Shown here one piece after another: positions 9,013-16,871 of a stretch of DNA of 64,000 nt. Position 1 is the first letter of the stretch. Each line of letters starts with the position of its first letter. The position numbers and the translations under genes were made by a program. Where the stretch lies: contig NZ_JBNNGK010000008.1 of assembly GCF_050268245.1 (NCBI RefSeq), positions 1-64,000 of the forward strand, read 5' to 3'. Below the pieces are notes generated by a model. It was given only the letters and a program-made list of their open reading frames with translations. It was not told the DNA's origin and made no database searches. This stretch comes from JBNNGK01 sp050268245 (GTDB lineage: Bacteria > Pseudomonadota > Gammaproteobacteria > Enterobacterales > Enterobacteriaceae).

Positions 9013-9027
9013 TGTAAGAAAATTACA
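9013..9027. promoter_or_regulatory. HexR operator of zwf
   Basis: TGTAAGAAAATTACA is a perfect TGTAA-N5-TTACA inverted repeat, the HexR consensus. It lies just past the likely zwf -10 and 25 bp before the start codon, well placed for repression. Confidence 0.85.
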
Positions 9028-9052
9028 AATATCCTGCAACGAGGAGATGAAC

Positions 9053-10528
9053 ATGGCGGTAACCTCTACAGCCCAGGCGTGTGACCTGGTTATTTTCGGC
9101 GCGAAGGGCGATTTGGCGCGTCGTAAGCTGCTGCCTTCCCTGTACCAATTAGAGAAAGCCGATCACATCCACCCGGATACCCGTATTATCGGGGTGGGGC
9201 GCGCCGAATGGGATAAAGAAGCCTATACCAAAGTAGTGAAAGAAGCGCTCGCTACATTTATGAAAGAAGAGCTGGATGAAGAGTTGTGGGCACGGCTCAG
9301 TGCGCGTCTTGATTTTTGTAATCTTGATGTTAATGACAGTAAGAACTTTGCCAAACTTGGCAAAATGCTCGATCAAAAAAATCGCACCACGATTAACTAT
9401 TTTGCGATGCCGCCAAGCACTTTCGGCGCAATCTGCAAAGGGCTGGGTGAAGCGAAGCTGAATGCCGATCCTGCACGCGTGGTTATGGAAAAGCCATTGG
9501 GTACCGATCTGGCTTCTTCCCGGGTGATTAACGATCAGGTGGCTGAGTACTTTAACGAATCACAGGTTTACCGTATCGACCACTATCTTGGCAAAGAAAC
9601 GGTGCTGAACCTGTTGGCGTTGCGCTTCGCTAACTCACTTTTCTCTTCCAATTGGGATAACCGCACCATCGATCACGTGCAGATTACCGTGGCGGAAGAA
9701 GTGGGTATCGAAGGGCGTTGGGGCTATTTTGATCAAGCCGGGCAAATGCGCGACATGATTCAGAATCACCTGTTGCAAATTCTGACTATGATTGCCATGT
9801 CGCCACCGGCCGATCTGACAACCGACCGTATTCGTGACGAAAAAGTGAAAGTATTGCGTTCATTACGCCGCATTGACCAGACTAATGTCCGTGAAACGAC
9901 GGTGCGTGGCCAGTACACTGCCGGTTTTGTGCAGGGTAAAAAAGTACCAGGCTATCTGGAAGAGGAGGGCGCGAACAAAACCAGCAACACGGAAACATTT
10001 GTGTCTATCCGTGTTGATATCGATAACTGGCAGTGGGCTGGCGTACCGTTCTACCTGCGTACCGGCAAGCGTCTGCCGACTAAATGTTCAGAAGTCGTGG
10101 TGTACTTCAAAAACCCGCCACTCAATCTATTCAGTGATTCGTATCAGCAGCTACCGCAGAACAAATTGACCATTCGTTTGCAACCGGATGAGGGTATTGA
10201 AATTCAGGTACTGAATAAGGTACCGGGCTTAGATCACAAACACCGTCTGCAAACCACCAAATTGGATCTGAGCTTCTCAGAAACCTTCAACCAGGAACAT
10301 GTGGCAGATGCCTACGAGCGTTTGTTGTTAGAAACCATGCGCGGTATCCAGGCGCTGTTCGTGCGTCGTGATGAGGTGGAAGAGGCATGGAAGTGGATTG
10401 ACTCTATCATGAACGCATGGAAAGCCGACAACGAAGCACCGAAACCCTATCAGTCAGGGACTTGGGGGCCAGTGGCATCGGTCGCGATGATTACCCGAGA
10501 TGGTCGTTCTTGGAACGAATTCGAATAA
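9053..10528 (+). CDS. zwf: Glucose-6-phosphate 1-dehydrogenase
   Basis: Oxidises glucose 6-phosphate to 6-phosphogluconolactone with NADP, the entry to the oxidative pentose phosphate and Entner-Doudoroff routes. Starting at the ATG at 9053, which has GAGGAG six bases upstream, the product is 491 residues, the same as E. coli. The ATG at 9047 is rejected because it abuts the ribosome site. The nucleotide-binding motif FGAKGDLARRK and the active-site motif RIDHYLGKE are intact. Divergent from hexR with a HexR site in front. eda follows after 290 bp; edd, which separates them in E. coli, is absent here. Confidence 0.98.
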   Translation: MAVTSTAQACDLVIFGAKGDLARRKLLPSLYQLEKADHIHPDTRIIGVGRAEWDKEAYTKVVKEALATFMKEELDEELWARLSARLDFCNLDVNDSKNFAKLGKMLDQKNRTTINYFAMPPSTFGAICKGLGEAKLNADPARVVMEKPLGTDLASSRVINDQVAEYFNESQVYRIDHYLGKETVLNLLALRFANSLFSSNWDNRTIDHVQITVAEEVGIEGRWGYFDQAGQMRDMIQNHLLQILTMIAMSPPADLTTDRIRDEKVKVLRSLRRIDQTNVRETTVRGQYTAGFVQGKKVPGYLEEEGANKTSNTETFVSIRVDIDNWQWAGVPFYLRTGKRLPTKCSEVVVYFKNPPLNLFSDSYQQLPQNKLTIRLQPDEGIEIQVLNKVPGLDHKHRLQTTKLDLSFSETFNQEHVADAYERLLLETMRGIQALFVRRDEVEEAWKWIDSIMNAWKADNEAPKPYQSGTWGPVASVAMITRDGRSWNEFE

Positions 10529-10534
10529 TGAACT

Positions 10535-10555
10535 GCCGGCAGCTTGGCTGCCGGC
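10535..10555 (+). terminator. Hairpin after zwf
   Basis: Perfect 9-bp stem GCCGGCAGC / GCTGCCGGC with loop TTG, 6 bp past the zwf stop. There is no U-tract after it, so it may attenuate or stabilise rather than terminate. The rest of the 290-bp zwf-eda gap shows no gene and no edd remnant. Confidence 0.5.
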
Positions 10556-10818
10556 TCTGACAGCAAATAATCTTTTACTGCTGCCACGTAGGAGCGTCGT
10601 GCAGCCTCTGGCGCCTATTTCTATCACCATTTGGAAGTGTGAGCCGAATCTGCTTGGATCCTACGCGTTCAGCAACTTTATCACTTTATTATTAATCTCG
10701 GCTTTTTAACTGCATTACGCAGAATGAGGGTGCGGCCGGACGTCTACGATCTCGTATCGCAGCGCCCTGTGGCAGGGGCGTGCCAGACAACAACCTCAAG
10801 TAGTGGAGAATAACCACC

Positions 10819-11460
10819 ATGTCTAATTGGAAAACCAGTGCTGAACAGATCTTGGCGGCCGGGCCAGTCGTCCCGGTTATTGTGATCAATAAACTGGAAC
10901 AGGCGGTGCCGTTGGCAAAAGCGCTGGTTGCCGGTGGCGTAAGAGTATTGGAAGTGACGCTGCGCACAGATTGCGCTGTGGACGCGATTCGAGCAATCGC
11001 GAATGCGGTGCCGGATGCGATTATTGGTGCCGGTACCGTGTTGAATTCGCAGCAGTTACAACAGGTAACCGATGCGGGAGCGCAATTCGCTATAAGCCCG
11101 GGCCTGACAGACAATCTGCTCAAGGCTGCTGTTGCGGGCAGTATCCCGCTGATTCCAGGCATCAGTAGCGTTTCTGAATTGATGTTGGGTATGGATTATG
11201 GTCTGCGTGAGTTTAAATTCTTCCCGGCAGAAGCAAACGGCGGCGTAAAAGCGCTGCAAGCGATAGCTGGCCCATTCCCAGAGGTACGATTCTGCCCGAC
11301 TGGCGGTATTTCGCCGAAAAATTACCGCGATTATCTGGCATTAAAAAGTGTGTTGTGCATCGGAGGATCGTGGCTCGTCCCGACAGAAGCGTTGGAAAAA
11401 GGTGACTTTGCACGCATCACCGAATTAGCGCGTGAAGCGGTCAGCGGTGCGCGTGATTAG
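10819..11460 (+). CDS. eda: KHG/KDPG aldolase
   Basis: Splits 2-keto-3-deoxy-6-phosphogluconate into pyruvate and glyceraldehyde 3-phosphate (Entner-Doudoroff pathway and hexuronate breakdown); it also acts on 2-keto-4-hydroxyglutarate. The 213 residues equal E. coli Eda. The Schiff-base lysine is Lys133 in EFKFFPAE and the general acid/base is Glu45 in LEVTLRT. TGGAGAA precedes the ATG. It stands downstream of zwf with its own likely promoter in the 290-bp gap, and a strong terminator follows. Confidence 0.97.
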   Translation: MSNWKTSAEQILAAGPVVPVIVINKLEQAVPLAKALVAGGVRVLEVTLRTDCAVDAIRAIANAVPDAIIGAGTVLNSQQLQQVTDAGAQFAISPGLTDNLLKAAVAGSIPLIPGISSVSELMLGMDYGLREFKFFPAEANGGVKALQAIAGPFPEVRFCPTGGISPKNYRDYLALKSVLCIGGSWLVPTEALEKGDFARITELAREAVSGARD

Positions 11461-11512
11461 CGCTACCATGCGCATACGCTGTTTGAGTTGTTAAACATTT
11501 CAAGAATTCAGA

Positions 11513-11542
11513 AGGTTCAAGCAGTTGTTGAGCCTTTTTTTA
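11513..11542 (+). terminator. eda terminator
   Basis: Stem AGGTTCAA (11513-11520) / TTGAGCCT (11528-11535, one G-U pair) followed by seven T. Confidence 0.85.
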
Positions 11543-11607
11543 TTTTTGATTTATTTAATTAACTTATTTTTATGCTTATTTTTTGAATTTTTTGTGAAAA
11601 TAGAGGT

Positions 11608-11636
11608 TTGATTTATATTTTTCGCTGTGGTACAAC
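11608..11636 (+). promoter_or_regulatory. Candidate sigma-70 promoter of the mdtU-mdtJI leader
   Basis: TTGATT and TACAAC are spaced 17 bp apart in an AT-rich stretch after the eda terminator, about 85 bp before the leader ORF. The match is moderate. Confidence 0.4.
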
Positions 11637-11728
11637 TATCTCCGTTAACATTAATACTAATGAGGATATTGAGCAAATCGCACGTGGTGTTTTCCGTTGA
11701 TGTGCGGCTGAAGATAGAGAATAAAATT

Positions 11729-11827
11729 ATGATAACACTTAACGAAATCACACTCAGAACTTCGCCTTGTCAGCTCTTCCTATCCGCTATCCTTGCCAGT
11801 GAACAACACTGGTGCAGCGAGCTATAG
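11729..11827 (+). CDS. mdtU: Candidate MdtU-like leader peptide of mdtJI
   Basis: A 32-codon ORF beginning ATGATAACACTTAAC and ending in EQHWCSEL, lying 203 bp upstream of mdtJ in its untranslated leader. A weak ribosome site (AGAGAATAAAATT) precedes the ATG; an in-frame ATG further upstream would give a longer but less credible product. In E. coli an upstream ORF named mdtU sits in the mdtJI leader and makes expression respond to spermidine. Position, size and the compact C-terminus fit such an arrest-type leader. The assignment is by position; I cannot verify sequence identity. Confidence 0.55.
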   Translation: MITLNEITLRTSPCQLFLSAILASEQHWCSEL

Positions 11828-11920
11828 CGTCTTTCTCCCTTAACCGGTATTGCTGATAATAGGGGTAATCTCACCTCGTTCAGCATCGTCGGGTAAACCA
11901 CTTTATTACGTTTGGGTCAG

Positions 11921-11989
11921 TTTATCCCCAGGTATCTTTGTGTCTACTGCGCCGTATTACGCCGCATAGACAAGATAAATTGGGATAAA
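11921..11989 (+). promoter_or_regulatory. Long hairpin in the mdtJ leader
   Basis: Outer arms 11921-11938 and 11972-11989 pair over 18 positions with three mismatches. Inner arms GTCTA (11942-11946) / TAGAC (11967-11971) and TGCG/CGCA extend the stem. It ends 41 bp before the mdtJ ATG and lies between the leader ORF and mdtJ, as expected for an RNA switch or a Rho/attenuation element. The remainder of 11543-12030 shows no other gene. Confidence 0.65.
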
Positions 11990-12030
11990 TACGCCTTTGC
12001 GTGCGTTATTTGCCGTTTGGGAGAGAAATC

Positions 12031-12399
12031 ATGATTTATTGGATCTTTTTAGCCTTGGCCATAGTGGCCGAAATTATTGGTACGCTGTCGATGAAATATG
12101 CCAGCATCACGGGGGGGATGACTGGGCATATTGTCATGTATGTGATGATAACCTGTTCATACGTGATGTTGTCAGTAGCGATTAAGCGCGTGGCGCTCGG
12201 TGTCGCTTATGCGCTATGGGAAGGTATCGGCATTCTGTTTATTACCTTGTTCAGTGTGATGTGGTTTGATGAACCGATCTCTGTGCTGAAAGTGTTGGGG
12301 CTGATAACGCTGATCGCGGGAATATTGCTGCTGAAGTCGGGTACTCGCAAAAGCCGAAAACAGGCGATTGCGCGAGGTGACAATCATGCAACAGCTTGA
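12031..12399 (+). CDS. mdtJ: Spermidine export protein MdtJ (SMR family)
   Basis: One half of the heteromeric small multidrug resistance pump MdtJI, which exports spermidine across the inner membrane. The 122-residue protein has four membrane helices with the SMR core glutamate in IVAEIIGT near residue 13, and a basic tail (KSGTRKSRK) like E. coli MdtJ. The ATG at 12031 follows GAGAGAAATC and gives the family length; an earlier in-frame start adds ten residues and is rejected. It overlaps mdtI by 14 bp. Expression is probably set by the long structured leader upstream. Confidence 0.95.
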   Translation: MIYWIFLALAIVAEIIGTLSMKYASITGGMTGHIVMYVMITCSYVMLSVAIKRVALGVAYALWEGIGILFITLFSVMWFDEPISVLKVLGLITLIAGILLLKSGTRKSRKQAIARGDNHATA

Positions 12400-12715
12400 G
12401 TTATACCATATCGGGTTTTTGGCGTTGGCCATCGTACTTGAAATTATCGCGAACATCTTTTTGAAAATGTCGGATGGTTTTCGCAAACTGTGGTTGGGAT
12501 TATTGTCGCTCTTGTCGGTGTTAGGGGCGTTTAGCGCATTGGCACAGGCAGTGAAGGGCATTGATCTGTCCGTTGCCTACGCGTTGTGGGGCGGATTCGG
12601 TATTGCTGCCACCATTGCTGCCGGTTGGATTCTATTTGGCCAACGGTTGAATACAAAAGGTTGGATAGGATTGGTATTGCTGTTGGCGGGGATGGTGATC
12701 ATTAAAGTTGCTTAA
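12386..12715 (+). CDS. mdtI: Spermidine export protein MdtI (SMR family)
   Basis: Partner of MdtJ in the spermidine exporter. The 109 residues, the same as E. coli, form four membrane helices, with the conserved VAYALWGGFGIAATIAAGW stretch and the glutamate in IVLEIIANIFLK. The ATG at 12386 has GAGGTGA six bases upstream, inside the 3' end of mdtJ; the overlap keeps subunit output matched. A convergent terminator follows before yoaB. Confidence 0.96.
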   Translation: MQQLELYHIGFLALAIVLEIIANIFLKMSDGFRKLWLGLLSLLSVLGAFSALAQAVKGIDLSVAYALWGGFGIAATIAAGWILFGQRLNTKGWIGLVLLLAGMVIIKVA

Positions 12716-12737
12716 CGCAACGCCGTTGTCAGTGATG

Positions 12738-12770
12738 CGGCGGGCAATTGTTTCGCCCGCCGTTTATTTT
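12738..12770 (+). terminator. mdtI terminator
   Basis: Perfect 8-bp stem CGGCGGGC (12738-12745) / GCCCGCCG (12755-12762) followed by TTTATTTT. It overlaps the 3' end of the convergent yoaB gene. Confidence 0.9.
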
Positions 12771-13113
12771 ACTGTGCAGCAATGATTTTAATTTCAACCT
12801 TATACTTCGGATTCATCAATTTTGCTTGCACGGTGCAACGTACGGGGGCATTACCGGGGACGACCCAGGCATCCCAAGCGGCATTCATTGCAGCGAAGTC
12901 TGCGCTGTCGGCAAGAAAAATGGTCGCATCTAAAATACGACTTTTATCTGAGCCTACCCGAGCCAACAGCACGTCAATGGCTGCCAATGCGTTTGCCGTT
13001 TGTGCGGTGGCGTCGTCGTCCAGATTTTCCGGTACGCTGGTGTAATAAACGGTTTCATTGTGGATGACCGCTTCCGACCAGCGCTGCTCAGGATCAATTC
13101 GTTCAATATTCAT
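12769..13113 (-). CDS. yoaB: RidA/YjgF-family protein YoaB
   Basis: Member of the Rid (YjgF/YER057c/UK114) family, many of which hydrolyse reactive enamine/imine intermediates; the role of YoaB itself is not defined. The 114 residues equal E. coli YoaB. The C-terminal half carries the conserved APVRCTVQAKLMNPKYKVEIK segment with the arginine that binds substrate carboxylates in the family. AGATAACTG precedes the ATG with only a weak ribosome site. Convergent with mdtI and divergent from yoaA, as yoaB and yoaA are in E. coli. Confidence 0.93.
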   Translation of the reverse strand: MNIERIDPEQRWSEAVIHNETVYYTSVPENLDDDATAQTANALAAIDVLLARVGSDKSRILDATIFLADSADFAAMNAAWDAWVVPGNAPVRCTVQAKLMNPKYKVEIKIIAAQ

Positions 13114-13236
13114 TCAGTTATCTCCATGTCATCATCATCGCTAGATTAACACAGCACTGCGCGGGTTGCTGCCCCCTGCACGGGGGCGCGTATTGTGTAT
13201 ATAATCACAGTTGAATTTTCCCGGCAGAGAGATAGC

Positions 13237-15138
13237 GTGGCAGACGATTTCGCAATAGAAGGTGCCTTGGCGCAGGCAATCAGCGGCTTTAAACCGCGTG
13301 AAGCGCAGCGATTAATGGCCGAGGCGGTAACCGAAGCGATTAACTTTAAGCAATCTCTGGTGGTAGAAGCGGGCACGGGTACGGGCAAAACGTTTGCCTA
13401 TTTGGCTCCTGCACTTCGCTCCAAGCGAAAAGTCATTATTTCGACCGGTTCTAAAGCACTGCAGGATCAACTGTACGCGCGTGATTTGCCGACCATGGTT
13501 AATGCCTTAAAATTTAAAGGTAAATTGGCATTACTGAAAGGGCGCTCTAACTACTTATGTCTGGAGCGTTTGGAGCAGCAATCCATGGCCGGTGGTGAAC
13601 TGGCTGGCCAAACGCTGATCGATCTGGTGCGTCTGCGTGGTTGGTCATCGCAAACGGTGGAAGGTGACATCAGCACGTGCAGCGAGGTAGCAGAAGACAG
13701 TTTTGTCTGGCCGCTGGTGACCAGCACCAATGACAACTGTCTAGGTAGCGATTGCCCACTGTATAAAGAGTGCTTTGTGGTTAAAGCGCGTCGTCGAGCA
13801 ATGGATGCTGACGTGGTGGTGGTCAATCATCATCTGTTCCTGGCGGATATGGTGGTCAAAGAGAGCGGTTTTGCTGAATTGATCCCTGACGCAGATGTGA
13901 TGATTTTCGATGAGGCACACCAGATCCCGGATATTGCCAGCCAATACTTCGGGAAACAACTGACCAGCCGTCAACTAATGGATCTCGCCAAAGATATCAC
14001 TATTGCCTATCGCACCGAGGTGCGTGATTCTGCCCAATTGCAAAAAAGTGCAGACCGTTTAAATCAAAGCACGCAGGATTTTCGGCTGGCTCTAGGGGAA
14101 CCCGGGTTTCGCGGTAATCTGCGTGAGGTACTGAACCAACCCAACGTACAGCGTGCGCTGCTGTTACTCGATGATGCCTTAGAACTGTGTTACGACGTCA
14201 TTAAACTGTCGCTGGGGCGTTCAGCTTTACTGGACGCCGCGTTTGAGCGGGCGACGCAGTATCGTGCACGGCTTAAACTGTTGAAACAGGTCAATGAACC
14301 GGGGTTCAGTTATTGGTATGAATGCCATTCACGTAATTTTATTTTAGCGTTAACGCCGCTGACGGTGTCCGATCGTTTTCGTGAGCTGATGGATGACAAG
14401 CCGGGAAGTTGGATTTTTACCTCTGCGACGTTATCGGTGAATGAACAAATGAGCCATTTTACCGATCGGCTCGGGCTCAATCAGGCCAAAACGTTACTGC
14501 TACCTAGCCCGTTTGATTACGCTAATCAGGCGTTGCTGTGTGTACCCCGTTTTCTACCTTCGCCTAATCAACCCGGCGGAGCGCGGCAGCTGGCGCGCAT
14601 GTTGCGCCCGTTGATTGAAGCGAATCAGGGGCGCTGTTTTTTTCTGTGTACCTCCCATCAAATGATGCGCGAATTGGCTGAAGAGTTTCGTGCCATCATG
14701 ACGTTACCCGTATTGTTACAAGGGGAAACCAGTAAAGGCCAATTATTGGCGCAGTTTGTTGAAGCTGGTAATGCGTTGCTGGTGGCAACCAGCAGTTTTT
14801 GGGAAGGCGTAGACGTACGTGGCGATGCGCTGTCGTGCGTGATTATCGATAAACTGCCTTTTACTTCGCCGGACGATCCGCTGCTGAAAGCGCGCATTGA
14901 AGATTGCCGCTTACGCGGCGGTGATCCGTTTAATGATGTACAACTGCCCGACGCGGTGATCACCTTGAAGCAGGGCGTGGGGCGTCTAATTCGCGATAGC
15001 GACGATCGCGGTGTGTTGGTGATTTGCGATAATCGGTTGGTGATGCGTCCTTATGGTGAGGTGTTTCTCAACAGCTTGCCGCCGACACCGCGCACCCGCG
15101 ATTTGGCGCAGGCCATTGACTTCCTGAAGGCGGAATAG
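13237..15138 (+). CDS. yoaA: ATP-dependent DNA helicase YoaA (DinG/XPD-like)
   Basis: Superfamily 2 Fe-S helicase that in E. coli works with the polymerase chi subunit (HolC) in repair of stalled replication. The GTG at 13237 is chosen because AGAGAG precedes it and it gives a 633-residue protein starting MADDFAIEG, matching the E. coli start; earlier in-frame codons add an unlikely tail. Walker A EAGTGTGKT is at about residues 44-52, followed by a cysteine cluster (NDNCLGSDCPLYKECF) for the 4Fe-4S site and the DEAH box (FDEAH). The C-terminal helicase domain has the GVGRLIR motif VI. tsaB follows 58 bp later. Confidence 0.95.
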   Translation: MADDFAIEGALAQAISGFKPREAQRLMAEAVTEAINFKQSLVVEAGTGTGKTFAYLAPALRSKRKVIISTGSKALQDQLYARDLPTMVNALKFKGKLALLKGRSNYLCLERLEQQSMAGGELAGQTLIDLVRLRGWSSQTVEGDISTCSEVAEDSFVWPLVTSTNDNCLGSDCPLYKECFVVKARRRAMDADVVVVNHHLFLADMVVKESGFAELIPDADVMIFDEAHQIPDIASQYFGKQLTSRQLMDLAKDITIAYRTEVRDSAQLQKSADRLNQSTQDFRLALGEPGFRGNLREVLNQPNVQRALLLLDDALELCYDVIKLSLGRSALLDAAFERATQYRARLKLLKQVNEPGFSYWYECHSRNFILALTPLTVSDRFRELMDDKPGSWIFTSATLSVNEQMSHFTDRLGLNQAKTLLLPSPFDYANQALLCVPRFLPSPNQPGGARQLARMLRPLIEANQGRCFFLCTSHQMMRELAEEFRAIMTLPVLLQGETSKGQLLAQFVEAGNALLVATSSFWEGVDVRGDALSCVIIDKLPFTSPDDPLLKARIEDCRLRGGDPFNDVQLPDAVITLKQGVGRLIRDSDDRGVLVICDNRLVMRPYGEVFLNSLPPTPRTRDLAQAIDFLKAE

Positions 15139-15155
15139 TCGTAACATATGGGCTG

Positions 15156-15164
15156 TGCTATAAT
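15156..15164 (+). promoter_or_regulatory. Extended -10 promoter of tsaB
   Basis: TGCTATAAT is a perfect extended -10 element, 33 bp before the tsaB start. No good -35 is present, which is usual for this promoter class. Confidence 0.65.
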
Positions 15165-15196
15165 TCGCGCCCTATTTTCTCCCGCCTGAGGTTGGC

Positions 15197-15898
15197 ATGT
15201 CCCCGCGAATTTTAGCGATAGATACGGCGACGGAAGCCTGTTCCGTTGCCCTCTGGAATCAAGGTGAAACTCACGCCCTGTTTGAACTGTGTCCACGCGA
15301 GCATACACAACGTATTTTGCCCTTGGTGCAGCAGATATTGGCGGAGTCTGGCTTATCACTCTCTCAGCTCGATGCGTTGGCCTTTGGTCGGGGCCCGGGC
15401 AGCTTTACTGGCGTGCGCATTGGTATTGGTATCGCGCAAGGTTTGGCGCTGGGTGCCGAGCTGCCAATGTTAGGCATTTCTACCTTACAAACTATGGCCC
15501 AGGGTGCCTGGCGTATGACCGGTGCTGAACGCGTATTGGCCGCTATTGATGCCCGCATGGGGGAGGTTTACTGGGGGCAGTTTGAACGCCAGCCTGACGG
15601 CAGTTGGCAGGAAAGCGCAGGTGAAGCGGTACTGTCGCCAGCGCAGGCATTAGATCGTGCGCAACGATTGGCCGGGGAATGGGCGCAAGTGGGCACCGGT
15701 TGGCAAACTTATCCTGAGTTGGTTGCCGGTGCGCCGATAACGCTCCGCGATGGACACATGTTATTGCCGCAGGCTGAAGATATGTTACCACTGGCGTTAC
15801 GCGCTTGGCAGCGAGGTTTAGCGGTTAGCGTGGAAAATGCGGAACCAACCTATTTGCGCAATGAAGTAACCTGGAAAAAGTTACCGGGACGCGAATAA
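15197..15898 (+). CDS. tsaB: tRNA threonylcarbamoyladenosine biosynthesis protein TsaB
   Basis: Non-catalytic partner of TsaD in making t6A at position 37 of ANN-reading tRNAs; essential in E. coli. The 233-residue protein has the ASKHA fold N-terminus (ILAIDTATEACSVALW) and the conserved GRGPGSFTGVRIG loop. CTGAGG lies 8 bases before the ATG. It follows yoaA with its own extended -10 promoter and precedes the lipoprotein gene yeaY, the same order as E. coli. Confidence 0.96.
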   Translation: MSPRILAIDTATEACSVALWNQGETHALFELCPREHTQRILPLVQQILAESGLSLSQLDALAFGRGPGSFTGVRIGIGIAQGLALGAELPMLGISTLQTMAQGAWRMTGAERVLAAIDARMGEVYWGQFERQPDGSWQESAGEAVLSPAQALDRAQRLAGEWAQVGTGWQTYPELVAGAPITLRDGHMLLPQAEDMLPLALRAWQRGLAVSVENAEPTYLRNEVTWKKLPGRE

Positions 15899-15998
15899 TC
15901 GCGTTTCGTTGAGTCTGGGTTAAAGCAAGGATGGCGCACATTGCAACTTGCGGCTAAAAACGCAGTCGAAGTTACAGCATTTTCAGGAGATTGCGATC

Positions 15999-16589
15999 AT
16001 GTTAATTCATACTGTAACGAAAATACGGTCGCTGCTGGCGATAGCTGGTGGCGTTATGCTGTTGTCCGGTTGCGTGACCGTACCGGATGTGATCAAAGGT
16101 AACTCGCCTACGCCGGTTGTTGATCTTGCGTCGGTGCAAAACGCACCCAGTATGTTTAGCGGGGCTGACGCGCGCTTTGGCGGCAAGGTAATAAGCGTAC
16201 TCAATGAGCAGGGTAAGACCGTGCTGGAGATTGCAGCGGCACCGCTGGATGCAGGCGCGCGGCCGATTCTTGGTGAACCCTCTCAGGGCCGGTTGCTGGC
16301 ATCGGTTAAGGGGTTTCTTGAACCTTCCGATTTCAGAGGCCATTTGGTGACAGTGGTCGGGCCCATCACTGGGGTGCAGCAGGGAAAAATTGGTACCACG
16401 CCGTATAAATTTGTCACCATGGATGCCACGGGTTTTAAACGTTGGCGGTTGGCGCAACAAATCGTTATGCCACCTGCCCCGATGGGGCCATGGGGCTGGC
16501 GAAGTGGGCCATGGGGGCCTGGCTGGGGCGCAGGTTACGGCTGGTATAACCCAGGCCCTGCCCAGGTGCAGACTATCGTTACCGAATAA
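15999..16589 (+). CDS. yeaY: Slp-family outer-membrane lipoprotein YeaY
   Basis: Lipoprotein of the Slp/YeaY family, outer-membrane proteins induced by starvation or envelope stress; the molecular role is unknown. The ATG at 15999 has AGGAGA eight bases upstream. The 196-residue product has a signal peptide with lipobox LLSGC (Cys25); Val at +2 predicts outer-membrane sorting. The Slp core ARFGGKVI...VLEIAAAPLD is present. The tail from about residue 165 is rich in Gly, Pro and Trp (GPWGWRSGPWGPGWGAGYGW), longer than in E. coli. Placement between tsaB and fadD matches E. coli yeaY. Confidence 0.9.
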   Translation: MLIHTVTKIRSLLAIAGGVMLLSGCVTVPDVIKGNSPTPVVDLASVQNAPSMFSGADARFGGKVISVLNEQGKTVLEIAAAPLDAGARPILGEPSQGRLLASVKGFLEPSDFRGHLVTVVGPITGVQQGKIGTTPYKFVTMDATGFKRWRLAQQIVMPPAPMGPWGWRSGPWGPGWGAGYGWYNPGPAQVQTIVTE

Positions 16590-16617
16590 GTTACGTGTAG
16601 AACATTCAATGTTATTA

Positions 16618-16646
16618 GGGCGGCTTATAGGCTGCCCTTTTCTTTT
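16618..16646 (+). terminator. yeaY terminator
   Basis: Stem GGGCGGC (16618-16624) / GCTGCCC (16631-16637, one G-U pair) followed by TTTTCTTTT. Confidence 0.85.
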
Positions 16647-16708
16647 GGTGAAAGGATTCGCTAGCAATTAGTGACCTACATCGCAACCTGAATATTGTTT
16701 AAAACGCA

Positions 16709-16725
16709 AACTGGTACGCTGAGTT
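16709..16725. promoter_or_regulatory. Candidate FadR operator of fadD
   Basis: AACTGGTACGCTGAGTT matches 12 of 16 defined positions of the FadR consensus AGCTGGTCCGACNTGTT as I recall it. It lies about 75 bp before the ancestral fadD start. E. coli fadD is a known FadR target. Confidence 0.55.
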
Positions 16726-16797
16726 AAAATATTGTTAAAGTTTGCTGCGTGTTTGGGGGCTGCGATAATAATGAGTAATGATTTCAGGAGTAATACC

Positions 16798-16866
16798 TTG
16801 GATAAGGTCTGGTTAAAACGTTACCCGGCAGATGTTCCGGCAGAAATCGACGCCATTCGTCTTTAG
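16798..16866 (+). pseudogene. fadD: Detached fadD N-terminal fragment (22 codons)
   Basis: A TTG start with CAGGAG seven bases upstream opens 22 codons (DKVWLKRYPADVPAEID...) that match the E. coli FadD N-terminus, which also uses TTG. The frame then meets TAG at 16864-16866. Compared with the family, about 7 bases appear to be missing near 16854-16859, where four codons (D-R-Y-Q in E. coli) are expected but only five bases remain. The rest of fadD continues in another frame with its first ATG five bases after this stop. Confidence 0.75.
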
Positions 16867-16871
16867 TCGAA

